A stretch of 52,676 nt of DNA from Verrucomicrobiota bacterium (lineage in GTDB: Bacteria > Verrucomicrobiota > Verrucomicrobiia > Limisphaerales > JADJPG01), in the NCBI GenBank assembly GCA_016713365.1, contig JADJPG010000049.1:1-52676 (forward strand), written 5' to 3'. Shown here in pieces: positions 16,731 to 26,384 of the stretch (position 1 is the stretch's first letter; every line of letters starts with the position of its first letter). Position numbers and translations under genes: made by a program. The notes under the pieces were generated by a model. That model worked only from the letters and a program-made list of their open reading frames with translations, had not been told where the DNA came from and ran no database searches.

Positions 16731-18359
16731 ATGATAGCAACACTCAAGCTCCAGCTCCACGCTCTGCTGGCGCTCCTGATCCTGCCTGGATTGGGGCAAG
16801 CCCAAGGCACGGCCTTCACCTACAATGGCCGGCTGCTCCTCGACGGCACACCCGTCAGCGCCCCTTACGAGATGCAGTTCACCCTGTATGACGCGATCTC
16901 TGGAGGGACTATCGTCGGCGGACCCTTCACCCGCATCCAAGTGGATGTAGTCAACGGGCTGTTCTCCACCCTGATTGATTTTGGCGCCAATGTCTTTACC
17001 GGCCCACCGCGCTGGCTGGATATCGCCGTGCGTCCGGGCGGCGCAGGTGCCCTGACGATTCTGGCCCCCAGGCAGGAGGTGACCTCCTCGCCGTATGCGA
17101 TCCGCGCCCAGACGGCCGGAAGCGTGGCGGCTGGAACCGTGGTCGCGGACCAGTTGAACACCGGCGGTGTCGCACCCATACCTGGCCAGTTTCTCTCCTA
17201 CGATGGCGGCAACCTCACTTGGAGAACTCCAGGAGCGGGTGCGGCCAGCGTCTGGCTTACCAATGGGACCGCGGCCTACTACAACGTAGGTAACGTCGGC
17301 ATAGGAACCATCACACCGGCGCACCGCCTGAGCTTGAGCGGCGGACCAAGCTGGACCGAGCAAGGCTGGGTGGGATCGGTCGAGCTGCCGAACGGTTCCG
17401 CGCTCGGCTGGCAGGCGAACGCGGCGGGCCAGCGCTTCGGCATGGGTCACGCCAACACCGGCTTCTACCTGTTCCGCACTGCCAGCAATCCGGGCACGAC
17501 CACCAGCCCGGCCCTATATGATTTTGTGGTCAATGACGAGGGTAACGTCGGCATCGGCGTCAACGCGCCAACGGCGGGATATAAATTGGAAGTGAACGGC
17601 TCCACCCTCTTGAGAACCGCCAATGGCTCGGCCCAACTCGGTTCTCCCAATAGAGAAATGAACAGGTCGATGACCCCGAACGCCGGCAACCGCGCGGATC
17701 TCCGGTTCGACGGTTCGGTGCTTAAGCTGGTGGCCAGCACCGGCGTGGTCCCGCCTTCCGCCGCCAACGGAATCGCCATCACCACCGCCGGCAACGTCGG
17801 CATTGGCACGACGGCTCCCATCGCAAAACTCCACGCGGAGACCAGCCTGGCAAGCACGGCCGCGATGTATGGCAAGGCGACGGGTGCCGGGGCGATCGGC
17901 GTCCAGGGCGACGGCGCGAGCGCAGGCGTTTACGGCCGCGCGACCAGCCCGGCCGGGGCGGGTGTCGTGGGACAGGGGACCAGCGGACCAGCCGTGCATG
18001 CCGACGGCAACGCCACGCAGGCGCGCGATAAGGGCGGTTTCGTCAAGGCCACGGCCTATATCGATCCTTTCCTCCCGGCGGCCCAATACGTCGTCCGCTG
18101 CTACAATTCCCAACAGGCGGGCAGCGCAGCGTCCACGGCTCCCTGCGGGATCACGGTCAGTAGGTTGGCTCCAGGCTATTACGCCATCAAATTCGGATTC
18201 AACATTGAGGACCGCTTCATTTCTTTAACGCTTCGGAATTCTACAGCTGTGACGGCGCAAATCATAAACGTGGCCGGGGATGAGGTTGAAATCTTTGTCA
18301 ACGACGGTTCCGACCACGGGCGGCAGGTCGATTCCCGATTCTACATCATCGTGTATTGA
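16731..18359 (+). CDS. Secreted fibre-like protein with GNVGIG repeats (paralogue 2)
   Basis: A 542-residue paralogue of the protein at 13716. Signal peptide: LHALLALLILPGLGQAQ. N-terminal domain: GTAFTYNGRLLLDG and YEMQFTLYDA. The centre repeats the GSALGWQANAAGQRFGMGH and ALYDFVVND blocks of paralogue 1 almost without change. The C-terminus differs: it has GVYGRATSP-type repeats and a beta-sandwich ending in DSRFYIIVY, with a likely Cys pair (RCYNSQQ and TAPCGI). This is a duplication with divergent ends, pointing to a common stalk and different tips. Confidence 0.8.
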   Translation: MIATLKLQLHALLALLILPGLGQAQGTAFTYNGRLLLDGTPVSAPYEMQFTLYDAISGGTIVGGPFTRIQVDVVNGLFSTLIDFGANVFTGPPRWLDIAVRPGGAGALTILAPRQEVTSSPYAIRAQTAGSVAAGTVVADQLNTGGVAPIPGQFLSYDGGNLTWRTPGAGAASVWLTNGTAAYYNVGNVGIGTITPAHRLSLSGGPSWTEQGWVGSVELPNGSALGWQANAAGQRFGMGHANTGFYLFRTASNPGTTTSPALYDFVVNDEGNVGIGVNAPTAGYKLEVNGSTLLRTANGSAQLGSPNREMNRSMTPNAGNRADLRFDGSVLKLVASTGVVPPSAANGIAITTAGNVGIGTTAPIAKLHAETSLASTAAMYGKATGAGAIGVQGDGASAGVYGRATSPAGAGVVGQGTSGPAVHADGNATQARDKGGFVKATAYIDPFLPAAQYVVRCYNSQQAGSAASTAPCGITVSRLAPGYYAIKFGFNIEDRFISLTLRNSTAVTAQIINVAGDEVEIFVNDGSDHGRQVDSRFYIIVY

Positions 18360-18447
18360 CGGCCCGAGTCCGTCTCCGGCAACGCCAAAGACAACTGAGG
18401 GAAAAAAACCCGCCGAGAGTTCCATCGACCCAATGCAGCCACTACCA

Positions 18448-19443
18448 ATGAAAATAATTGCCACAAGAATCTTCGGTTTCGGTGTGACTTTGCTCGTGGC
18501 CGCGACGGCCACCGTTGTTTCAGCGCAGGATTATTCCATCGACTGGCACAGCACCGACGGCGGTGGCGGCACCAGCACCGGCGGAGGTTTCTCCGTCAGC
18601 GGCACCGTTGGCCAACCTGACGCGAACACCCAGCCGATGACCAACGGTGGCTTCTCGCTCACCGGCGGCTTCTGGTCGATCACGGTCGTGCCGCCGCCCG
18701 CAGCTCCCATTACAATCTTCGACAACCTCACCGGCAGCGACAACGGCATCTATGGACTCCACGCCACCACCTCGCTGGCGAGCAAATTCTGCCTCGGCGC
18801 GCAATCCTACCAGCTCGACTCCGTAACCTTGCTATTGAACAGCCAGGGGTCCGACGGCCAGATCAGCCCGCCCAGCACGGTCCGGCTCCAGATCTATTCT
18901 CACAACCCGGTGAGCGGCAAACCAGCCGCCAGCACCGGCCTGATAATGAACCTATCCGGCCTGACCAACCCCATCACGCCGCCGCGCGGATTTGGATTGG
19001 TCAAGTGGACCAACGCCACACCGTTCCGGCTCGCGGCCGATACGTGCTATTGGGTGGTGGTGAGCCGCGAGAGCGGAGGGAACATCGGGCAGATCGCCTC
19101 CTTCACGCTGCCCACCGGCGATGCCGGGGGCTACGGGTTCGCCCGGTCCGGCGACTCAGGCGCGACCTGGTTGACGCCCGACCATACCGCCAACAGCAAG
19201 ATGCTGATCCAAGGCGTTGCAGTTGAGACACCCGGTGCCCCGCAGCTCTCGGTCGAGCATGAGGCGGCGGGTGCGCGCTTTCGTTGGACTCGATCCGCCA
19301 CCGGCTTCGTCCTCGAACAAAGCCTCGCCATCACTGGCGCATGGTCGCAAGTCACCTTGCTCTACACGACGAACGGGACCGAGATCAGCTTCACCGTGCC
19401 CGCGCCCACCGGGAACAAGTTCTACCGACTACGCAAACAGTAA
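18448..19443 (+). CDS. Secreted choice-of-anchor-like protein
   Basis: Start chosen at ATG 18448 (MKIIATRIFGFG), which leads straight into a signal peptide (VTLLVAATATVVSAQ); the frame upstream overlaps the previous gene and lacks a signal. The 331-residue product begins with IDWHSTDGGGGTSTGGGFSVSGTVGQPD, a motif common at the start of Verrucomicrobial secreted proteins. The middle segment (IFDNLTGSDNGIY, FCLGAQSYQLDSVTLLL, CYWVVVSRES) resembles the choice-of-anchor R domain. The C-terminus (FVLEQSLAIT, NKFYRLRKQ) is the short beta module that ends many surface proteins of this phylum. Function is unknown; surface attachment is likely. Confidence 0.7.
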   Translation: MKIIATRIFGFGVTLLVAATATVVSAQDYSIDWHSTDGGGGTSTGGGFSVSGTVGQPDANTQPMTNGGFSLTGGFWSITVVPPPAAPITIFDNLTGSDNGIYGLHATTSLASKFCLGAQSYQLDSVTLLLNSQGSDGQISPPSTVRLQIYSHNPVSGKPAASTGLIMNLSGLTNPITPPRGFGLVKWTNATPFRLAADTCYWVVVSRESGGNIGQIASFTLPTGDAGGYGFARSGDSGATWLTPDHTANSKMLIQGVAVETPGAPQLSVEHEAAGARFRWTRSATGFVLEQSLAITGAWSQVTLLYTTNGTEISFTVPAPTGNKFYRLRKQ

Positions 19444-19649
19444 GGGCCATCCGCTCACACAAGGTAATCCGCCCGTTGGGTAGCACCGCTTCACAAAGGT
19501 CGATCGCACAGTTCTCGCACGCGAAGTTGATCAACCTCAATCGCCGCGCACGACGCTCTCAGCCAACGCTCGGGACGGGCCCAGCAGCTGCTTCATCCGT
19601 ATTCGATTCGCCACTTGTCGAGTGGATGTCGCCTACTTAACGTCCACGC

Positions 19650-20321
19650 ATGAACTTCATGCGCTCAAGAGTCCTCGCGGTCAGCTCTCTTCCCATCATT
19701 TTCTCCACCGTCCGCGCCGCAGCGGACTCCTACTACGGGGAGGGATTGTACGGCTGGTATGAAGCCGGACCCGCGCTGGTGGAGAACGCCAAGATCCGCG
19801 ACTTCTTCGGTGAGGACGTGGTGGGCAACCGCGTCAAGTTTGATACTGGATTCCACTTCGGCCTCGGCATCGGCCGCGAGATCACCGACTACTTCCGCGT
19901 CGAGCTGGAGAGCGGATTCAACTACAATTCCCTCAAGACCATCGACGCGGCCACCGCGAGCAGCGGGAACATTTATCGTGTTCCCGTCATGGGCAACATG
20001 GTCCTGCAATACCCGAACCGGACGCGCATCACTCCCGTGATCGGCGCGGGCGTGGGCGCCCACTGGCTGTCGCTCGATGCGCAGAACATCGAGCTGGAGT
20101 CCACCGTCCTGGATGACAGCAGCAGCACCTGGGTTTTCGGCTATCAGGGCTACGGCGGATTGCGCTACGACTTCAACGAGCGCATGAACGTGGGCGTGTT
20201 CTACCACTACTCGGTGGCCGATGGGCCATCGTGGAAGTTTGACTCCATCCCCGGAGGCAACTTCAAGCTGAACAGCCTGCGCACCCACACGCTGTCGTTG
20301 ACGTTCGGCTGGTATTTCTGA
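19650..20321 (+). CDS. Outer-membrane beta-barrel protein
   Basis: A 223-residue protein with a signal peptide (VLAVSSLPIIFSTVRAAA) and alternating amphipathic strands (FHFGLGIGREITDYFRVELE, IYRVPVMGNMVLQY, PVIGAGVGAHWL, GYGGLRYDFNERMNVGVFYHY). It ends in LSLTFGWYF, a C-terminal aromatic residue as recognised by the BAM machinery. Size fits small 8-stranded barrels of the OmpA/opacity type. The 200 bases before it (19444-19649) show no gene. Confidence 0.78.
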   Translation: MNFMRSRVLAVSSLPIIFSTVRAAADSYYGEGLYGWYEAGPALVENAKIRDFFGEDVVGNRVKFDTGFHFGLGIGREITDYFRVELESGFNYNSLKTIDAATASSGNIYRVPVMGNMVLQYPNRTRITPVIGAGVGAHWLSLDAQNIELESTVLDDSSSTWVFGYQGYGGLRYDFNERMNVGVFYHYSVADGPSWKFDSIPGGNFKLNSLRTHTLSLTFGWYF

Positions 20322-20444
20322 TTTCGAAGTCACGTCTACTCGGAGTCGGCAGAAACATTCTCCCGGACTTCATCACTCAATCGAAGTGACGCGGAGTGTG
20401 TTCCATTTTTGACACCTCGGCATCCAGCTGCCAATCTTGGCACG

Positions 20445-23126
20445 ATGTCGTTTCTGCGTTGTTCGCTCCTTTTCCTGCTGTGTGTTCACCCGGCACTCAG
20501 CCAGCCGTTCGGTTTATCCAATCGAGTCGGCAATTCCTCCCTCCGTCTACCGTCCACCCCACCCTCGTATTCCTACGCGCTGACGAATGCGTTTGGGAAC
20601 ATCATCTTCCCAAATCCCGTCGCGCTCGCCACGCCGCCCGGTGAATTGAACCGGTTGTTCATCGCCGAACAGGCCGGGCGCGTCACCGTCATCACGAATC
20701 TCGCCGCACCCACTCGCGCGGTGTTTCTCGATCTTTCCTCCCGGGTGATGGCCGGCGGCGAACAGGGCCTGCTCGGACTGTCCTTCCATCCAGGCTACGC
20801 CACGAACGGATACTTCTTCGTCTTCTACACGGACGACACCACGACCCGCGCCGGCACTGGACGGCATCAGGTGCTCTCGCGCTTTCAAGTCTCCAGCAAC
20901 AACCCGAACACCGCGCTGGCGAGTTCCGAATTCACCCTGCTCACGATGTTCGACGATCACGGTGACCATAACGGCGGCGATCTGCACTTCGGACCGGACG
21001 GATTTCTCTACGTTTCGCTGGGTGATGAAGGCAACCAGAACGACAGCCTCAATAACAGCCAGCGCATCGACAAAGATTTCTGGTCCTCGATGCTGCGTCT
21101 GGATGTCGACGAGCCGGCGCGGCCGTCCAGCTTGATGCCAAATCCGCATCCGGCGAACACGAACCACGTCGACGGCGCGATTCACTATCGCATCCCCGCC
21201 GACAATCCTTTCATCGGCGCCACCTCCTTCAATGGCGCGGCCGTCAATCCCGCGGCCGTGCGAACCGAGATGTTCGCCGTCGGCTTTCGTAATCCGTGGC
21301 GATTCTCGATCGACTCCGTCACCGGCCGGATTTTCTGCGGCGATGTCGGCGGTGATGCGCTGGAAGAAATCAACGTCGTGACCAGGGGCGGCAACTACGG
21401 CTGGGCATTTCGCGAAGGAACCAACGCCGGGCCGAAATCCTCCAGCCAGCCCGGCGGTCTGACCTTGCTCCCGCCCATCTTCAACTACCGCCACGGCACG
21501 GCCACCAATCAAGGCAACGCCGTCATCGGTGGACGGGTTTACCGCGGCGGACGCATCCCCGCGCTGCAGGGCAGTTACATTTTCGGCGACTTCGTTTCGG
21601 GCAACATCTGGTCCCTGCGTTACGACGGCACGAATGTTTCCAACTTCATCCGCATCGCTGACGATCCGGGCATCGCCGTGTTTGGTGTCGATCCTTCGAA
21701 CGGCGATCTCCTGGCAGCCGATCAAAACAACGACATGATCAAGCGGCTCATCGCCGTGCCCGCCGGCGCCACTTCGCTTCCTGCGACACTCGAAGAGACA
21801 GGCGTGTTCGCCAACCTCGCCACACTCACGCCGCACCCAGGCTTCGTGCCCTACGACATCAACCTGCCCTTCTGGTCGGACAACGCGATCAAGTCACGCT
21901 GGTTCTACGTGCCGACCAATCGCACCATCACGTTTGGCGCGACGAACAACTGGCTCTTCCCCACCGGCACCGTTTGGGTGAAACACTTCGACATGGAGAT
22001 GACCAACGGCGTGCCGGAATCTCGCCGTCGGCTGGAGACACGTCTGCTCGTGCGCCACAGCAGCAACGATGGATCGGAAGTTTACGGCCTGACCTATCGC
22101 TGGAACGGAACGCTCACCAGCGCTTCGCTCGTCCCGGAGGGCGGGCTGGATGAGAACCTCGTCATCCACGATGGCGGCACCACCCGCACTCAGCTCTGGC
22201 GCTACCCGAGTCGCTCCGAATGTCTCCTCTGCCACACGCGCTCCAGTCAGGGCGGTCTCGCGCTCGGCTTCCACACTCCGCAGCTCAATCGCGACTTCAA
22301 CTACGGCGGCGTAACCGACAATCAACTCCGCGCCATGAGCCACGCCGGTTACTTCTCGGCACCGGTCACGAATCTCAATTCGTTGCGCGCCCTCGCCCGA
22401 CTCAACGACGAATCCGTGAGCGTGGAGCAACGTGTGCGTTCATATCTCGCCGCAAACTGTTCGCAGTGCCACCAACCGGGCGGGGCCGGCTGGGGGCAGT
22501 TCGACGCGCGGCTCCTCACGCCGCTTTCAGCAACGAAGCTGATTCACGGCACCCTGAACAATCCGGTCGGCAATCCCGGCAGCGTCGTGGTGCATCCGGG
22601 CCGGGACGATCTCTCAATGCTGCTCGCCCGCATCTCCACCCTGGAAACGGGACGCCGCATGCCGCCAGTGGGTTCCTCCGTGCTCGACACGCAGGCCATC
22701 GCGCTGGTCTCGCGCTGGATCACCAATGACCTCGCGTCCTACCGCTCCTTCGCCGAATGGCAGGTCGCTCAGTTCGGTTCCACGAACACTCCTGCGGCAC
22801 AGGCGCACGCCGATCCCGACGGAGATTCCGCGGACAACTGGACGGAGTATCTGACCGGCACCGCACCGGAGAATCCCAATTCGTTGTGGCGGATCGACAT
22901 CGATCGCGACGCCGCTGGAGTGGCGGTTCGCTACCAGATCATTCCGAACCGCATCGTCACCATCGAACAACAAAGTCAGTTCGTCTTCACCAACAGCTGG
23001 CAGTTTCTCGACCTTATCGAGAATCGTCCGACCGCTCCCGTGGAATCGTTCATCCACGAGTTCTTCGATCCGTCCGCCGGCAGTCTCCGGCAACGAAACT
23101 ACCGCGGACGCGTCACCGAGCCTTGA
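20445..23126 (+). CDS. Secreted PQQ-dependent sugar dehydrogenase with C-terminal heme c sites
   Basis: The ATG at 20445 (MSFLRCSLLFLLCVHPALSQ) gives a clean signal peptide; a TTG at 20409 is the other option. Residues 30-440 are a glucose/sorbosone dehydrogenase beta-propeller: EQAGRVTVIT, GEQGLLGLSFHPGY, DHNGGDLHFGPDGFLYVSLGD, GFRNPWRFSID, GDVGGDALEEIN, GNYGWAFREG. A second half carries two CxxCH motifs (SECLLCHTRS and NCSQCHQPGG) in a domain like those that follow such propellers in Planctomycetes and Verrucomicrobia. The last 100 residues (DPDGDSADNWTEYLTG onward) are a terminal beta module. It probably oxidises sugars outside the cytoplasm and passes electrons to its hemes. Confidence 0.87.
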   Translation: MSFLRCSLLFLLCVHPALSQPFGLSNRVGNSSLRLPSTPPSYSYALTNAFGNIIFPNPVALATPPGELNRLFIAEQAGRVTVITNLAAPTRAVFLDLSSRVMAGGEQGLLGLSFHPGYATNGYFFVFYTDDTTTRAGTGRHQVLSRFQVSSNNPNTALASSEFTLLTMFDDHGDHNGGDLHFGPDGFLYVSLGDEGNQNDSLNNSQRIDKDFWSSMLRLDVDEPARPSSLMPNPHPANTNHVDGAIHYRIPADNPFIGATSFNGAAVNPAAVRTEMFAVGFRNPWRFSIDSVTGRIFCGDVGGDALEEINVVTRGGNYGWAFREGTNAGPKSSSQPGGLTLLPPIFNYRHGTATNQGNAVIGGRVYRGGRIPALQGSYIFGDFVSGNIWSLRYDGTNVSNFIRIADDPGIAVFGVDPSNGDLLAADQNNDMIKRLIAVPAGATSLPATLEETGVFANLATLTPHPGFVPYDINLPFWSDNAIKSRWFYVPTNRTITFGATNNWLFPTGTVWVKHFDMEMTNGVPESRRRLETRLLVRHSSNDGSEVYGLTYRWNGTLTSASLVPEGGLDENLVIHDGGTTRTQLWRYPSRSECLLCHTRSSQGGLALGFHTPQLNRDFNYGGVTDNQLRAMSHAGYFSAPVTNLNSLRALARLNDESVSVEQRVRSYLAANCSQCHQPGGAGWGQFDARLLTPLSATKLIHGTLNNPVGNPGSVVVHPGRDDLSMLLARISTLETGRRMPPVGSSVLDTQAIALVSRWITNDLASYRSFAEWQVAQFGSTNTPAAQAHADPDGDSADNWTEYLTGTAPENPNSLWRIDIDRDAAGVAVRYQIIPNRIVTIEQQSQFVFTNSWQFLDLIENRPTAPVESFIHEFFDPSAGSLRQRNYRGRVTEP

Positions 23127-23141
23127 GGCTCTCGACTCGCA

Positions 23142-23181
23142 AAATGAAAAACGGTCCCGCGGACGAATCCACGGAACCGTT
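23142..23181 (-). terminator. Rho-independent terminator of the lipoprotein gene
   Basis: On the minus strand a stem of about 13 pairs with a four-base loop (stem arms 23150-23163 and 23168-23181, with one bulge) is followed by a T-rich run. It lies just after the stop of the gene at 23202. It also lies after the end of the sugar dehydrogenase gene and may stop transcription from both sides. Confidence 0.7.
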
Positions 23182-23201
23182 CGAAATCGTTGGTTGAACG
23201 T

Positions 23202-23996
23202 TTACTTGCCGAAGGTCTTCAACACGTCCACACCCTTCTGGAGCGTCGCCGCGCTGTCACGCCATCCTGGAGCATACTTGTCGAAAGTCGTTCCGAGCAG
23301 ATTCTTCTGCGCATCCGTGAGCTTGGCCTGGGTCCAAATCTTCTGGAGAGCCGGCAGCGCCTGCGTGTAGTTGCCCTTCCAAACCGAGTTCACCACGCTC
23401 GTCACTTCAGAGTTCATCCCTTCGAGACTGGAGAAGTTGCGTTGGGTCACGAGCGCGGCGGCCGCATTGTAGACGTCCTTCGCCAGCGTGGACTGTTCCG
23501 GCGTAAGCTTGCTCTCGGTAATCTTGCCGAGGGCGCTGACCGCATCCGTGTCCTTCTTGCCCAAGAGCGATTCGAGCGCGGTGTTCAACTGGCCCTTGAC
23601 CGTCTCATTGGATTGCAGCGAATCGCCCAGCTTGGACACGCGAGCGCTGAGGTCCGTGCTGATGTTCTTGAGCAACGAATCGGAACTCGACTGAAAACTG
23701 GATGTCAGCTGCGAGCTCAGGTTCTGGTAAACCGCCACCGCCTGCTTCTGCACTTCCGTCGCCGTCTCCGTGGCCTGTTTCTTCACTTCAGCGACCGCTT
23801 CCGTCGCCTGCTTCTTAACCTCGGTCGAAACTTCCTTGGCCACTTCCGCGGCGGCCTTCTTCACTTCCTCCGTCGGCGTGGGAGTAGGCGCGGTTCCGGA
23901 GGACGCGGCGGGCGGCGTCTTGGATGAATCACCGCAGCCAGCCAGCAGCAGGCATCCGCTCACAGTAACGAGACTGACTATCGAATTCTTTTTCAT
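23202..23996 (-). CDS. Coiled-coil lipoprotein of unknown function
   Basis: 264 residues. A lipoprotein signal (MKKNSIVSLVTVSGCLLLAGC) places the lipidated cysteine at residue 21. A Pro/Thr-rich linker follows, then heptad-like repeats (EVKKQATEAVAEVKKQATET) that should form a coiled coil. The C-terminal helical domain is low in aromatics except near the end (YAPGWRDSA). No enzyme motif is visible. It is likely anchored to the outer membrane and projects a helical stalk. Monocistronic, with its own terminator. Confidence 0.72.
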   Translation of the reverse strand: MKKNSIVSLVTVSGCLLLAGCGDSSKTPPAASSGTAPTPTPTEEVKKAAAEVAKEVSTEVKKQATEAVAEVKKQATETATEVQKQAVAVYQNLSSQLTSSFQSSSDSLLKNISTDLSARVSKLGDSLQSNETVKGQLNTALESLLGKKDTDAVSALGKITESKLTPEQSTLAKDVYNAAAALVTQRNFSSLEGMNSEVTSVVNSVWKGNYTQALPALQKIWTQAKLTDAQKNLLGTTFDKYAPGWRDSAATLQKGVDVLKTFGK

Positions 23997-24122
23997 ATCG
24001 GCGGAAGATTAGCGATTCGCTGCGGACAGCGCAAATGTTCCCGCGACTCGCTGCTGGATTCCATCTCATCCGTGGCTACCGAAGGATGCAGGGTGCCACA
24101 GAAGACTCGAAGCCTTCGAACG

Positions 24123-26357
24123 TCACGGATACACGGAGCGATAATAACGCTGCGGCGAGCCGACCGGCGGCGTATCGATGAACTGAAACACGCCGACCGA
24201 ATTCGCCGTCGCCGAGCCGAGCGCCTGCCACTGAGGATCGTCGACGTTGCTGTTCCATTCGATGCGATAGGTGAGTCCAGGAATGCCATCGAAGCGGATC
24301 AGATACGAACCATCTCCGCGATCGGTGAGGATCAGATTCTGGCTCGGCAGTTCGTCATTGCGCACCGTCACCAGCACCGTGCCTTGCGCCGTCGCGCCGC
24401 GACTGTCGGAGATGGTGTAGGTGAAGGCATCGACCAAGGCCAGCCGGGCCGCCGGCGTGTAATAGATCCAATCTCCATCGCGGGTCACACTCGCGCCATT
24501 GGTGCTCGTGGCGGTGAAGGAAACAAAGCTCACCACATCGCTGTCCGCATCCGAATCATTCGCCAGCAACGCGGAGACCAGCACCTTCGTGCCGTTGGTC
24601 AGACCGCGCTCCAGCGAATCCAGCGTCGCCACCGGAATGCTGTTCACCGATTGCACCGGGCTGAGAGCGTTGGTCACGCCGAAGAAATTGCCGTCCCCGG
24701 CATACTCCGCCACCACTGTGTGCGAACCTGCGGTGAGGTTCGAAATCACGCGCTGCGCCGTGCCGTTCACCAATGCCACCGGCACGCCGGAGTTCACGCC
24801 ATCGATCTTGAACTGGACCACGCCGCTCGGAACTCCCGCACCGGGGGCCACCGCAGATAAGGCAAAACTGAATGTCACGCCTTCTCCTGGTTGCGTGGGG
24901 TTCTTGGATGTCGCGACAAGGCCCGCAGTCGAAGCCTTTGTCACCGTCAGCGTCCCGCTCACATATCCAATCGTGTAATTGCTCGCCGAGGCTCCGCTCG
25001 CCGTGATCGGATAGGTCCCCACTGGACTTCCTGTCGTTGACGTGGTGTTCACGCTCGCAAGAGTGGTCAATCTCGCCGTCGTGTCGCCGTTTACGAATCC
25101 CGAATAGTTCGCGGTCAGCACTGGATTGGAAGAACCGTAAACTTTGTTCGTGCTAATCGCGCTCACCGTCAATACCGCAGGCGTCACCGTCAGCGTCCCG
25201 CTCACATAGCCAATCGTGTAGTTGCTCGCCGACGCCCCGCTTGCGGTGATCGGATAGTTCCCTACCGGACTTCCATTCGTGGCCGTGGTGGTCACGCTCG
25301 CCAGAGTCGTGAGTCTCCCCGTCGTGTCGCCGTTTACGAATCCCGAATAGTTCGCGGTCAGAACCGGGTTTGGTGAACCATAAACTTTGTTGGTGTTCGC
25401 CGCGGCAATGGTCAGCGGGGCTCTCAACACATTGATCACTACGTTGGTGGTAACGATCGTGTGACTCAGCAAGTTGCTGGGCGTAAACGTCACCGAAAGT
25501 ATTTGTCCATTGCCAGCGTTCAGAATGGTTCCGAGAGTCGGCGTGTAGGAAAAGCTGCCGGGCACCGACGAAGTCGCGTTCAGCTGCGCGGCGCCGAGGG
25601 CCAAACCGTAGGTGAGGCTGGCCGGCGGAGTCCATTGCACCAGCGGACGGGCGGCCCCGGAAAGTTCGAGCTCCCAGCTCACCAGCTGGTTTGTTCCGCC
25701 GGATTCCATGTCCGCCAGAAACAGCGTCCACTCGGCATTCCCGGAACCACCGTTGAACACGCTCAGCGCGGCGGTCCGCGGAGTCGTATCGAGCACCACT
25801 GAGGGATCGACCAGGCGACCATCCGGGCGCCAGCTTCCGATCAACGCCGTGCCCGCGGGTAGGTTGGTAATGGTGCGGTAGGTGTGAACCTCTCCAGAGG
25901 CCGAATCGTCGAACGTGACATTGAACCCGGCATCCCCATAACCGGCGAGCCGTCCCGCCGCGCGACCCGGCCGGTTCAACAACACGCAGAAGTTCGTCCT
26001 GCCTCCCTGAATGCAGCGCAGGTAACCGTAGAGATCGCCATTGAACTCACCCGCCACCTGCAGTTTCACCCGCACCTTGCTGATCGCATTGATGGACGAA
26101 ACGACCACCCGCCGATCGCTGAACCCCGCGGCGTTGCCATCCGGCACCGGTCGATTGATTCCAGCGAAAGGATGAGTCTCAACCGTCTGCGCCGAGGCAG
26201 CAGGGCAGCACACCCACGCACTTGCGCAAAGCAGCAGCAGCCGGAGCCTGTTCAGGCGGAAACGTCGCCGAAACGCCGCGCTTCGGAGAAATGTTTGAGT
26301 GACGCCATCCATGGCGTTGAAAATGAACATCCGTGTCACGTGAGTTGCATCGCTCAT
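24123..26357 (-). CDS. Large secreted protein with P/Homo B-like, MBG, Ig-like and cadherin-like domains
   Basis: 744 residues. The signal peptide lies at about residues 35-56 (LRLLLLCASAWVCCPAASAQ), so a later ATG (26312) may be the true start. The N-terminal jelly-roll resembles the proprotein convertase P domain (VSSINAISKVRVKLQV, GYLRCIQGGRTNFCVLL). Two MBG domains follow (NKVYGSPNPVLTANYSGF and its near copy), then an Ig-like bacterial domain, a cadherin-like domain (ALLANDSDADSDVVSF) and a terminal module with FDGIPGLTYRIEW and PQRYYRSVYP. Its start is 27 bases after the stop of the metalloprotease gene, so both are likely one operon. It is presumably a surface or matrix protein. Confidence 0.78.
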   Translation of the reverse strand: MSDATHVTRMFIFNAMDGVTQTFLRSAAFRRRFRLNRLRLLLLCASAWVCCPAASAQTVETHPFAGINRPVPDGNAAGFSDRRVVVSSINAISKVRVKLQVAGEFNGDLYGYLRCIQGGRTNFCVLLNRPGRAAGRLAGYGDAGFNVTFDDSASGEVHTYRTITNLPAGTALIGSWRPDGRLVDPSVVLDTTPRTAALSVFNGGSGNAEWTLFLADMESGGTNQLVSWELELSGAARPLVQWTPPASLTYGLALGAAQLNATSSVPGSFSYTPTLGTILNAGNGQILSVTFTPSNLLSHTIVTTNVVINVLRAPLTIAAANTNKVYGSPNPVLTANYSGFVNGDTTGRLTTLASVTTTATNGSPVGNYPITASGASASNYTIGYVSGTLTVTPAVLTVSAISTNKVYGSSNPVLTANYSGFVNGDTTARLTTLASVNTTSTTGSPVGTYPITASGASASNYTIGYVSGTLTVTKASTAGLVATSKNPTQPGEGVTFSFALSAVAPGAGVPSGVVQFKIDGVNSGVPVALVNGTAQRVISNLTAGSHTVVAEYAGDGNFFGVTNALSPVQSVNSIPVATLDSLERGLTNGTKVLVSALLANDSDADSDVVSFVSFTATSTNGASVTRDGDWIYYTPAARLALVDAFTYTISDSRGATAQGTVLVTVRNDELPSQNLILTDRGDGSYLIRFDGIPGLTYRIEWNSNVDDPQWQALGSATANSVGVFQFIDTPPVGSPQRYYRSVYP
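24941..25426 (-). repeat. Two tandem 243-bp MBG-domain repeats
   Basis: 24941-25183 and 25184-25426 are direct repeats with a period of exactly 81 codons and very high DNA similarity. Each encodes one MBG domain (GTLTV end, NKVYGS start). Such repeats can expand or shrink by slippage or recombination, changing the length of the surface protein. Confidence 0.8.
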
Positions 26358-26384
26358 GGGTGACTTGGAAAACTGAGAATGTGG

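Noticed and set aside
20547..21836. 429-residue minus-strand frame opposite the sugar dehydrogenase
   Set aside because: No recognisable domain, while the plus strand has clear propeller motifs.
24941..25426. Repeat region considered as a CRISPR array
   Set aside because: Only two long direct repeats that are coding and in frame, with no spacer structure.
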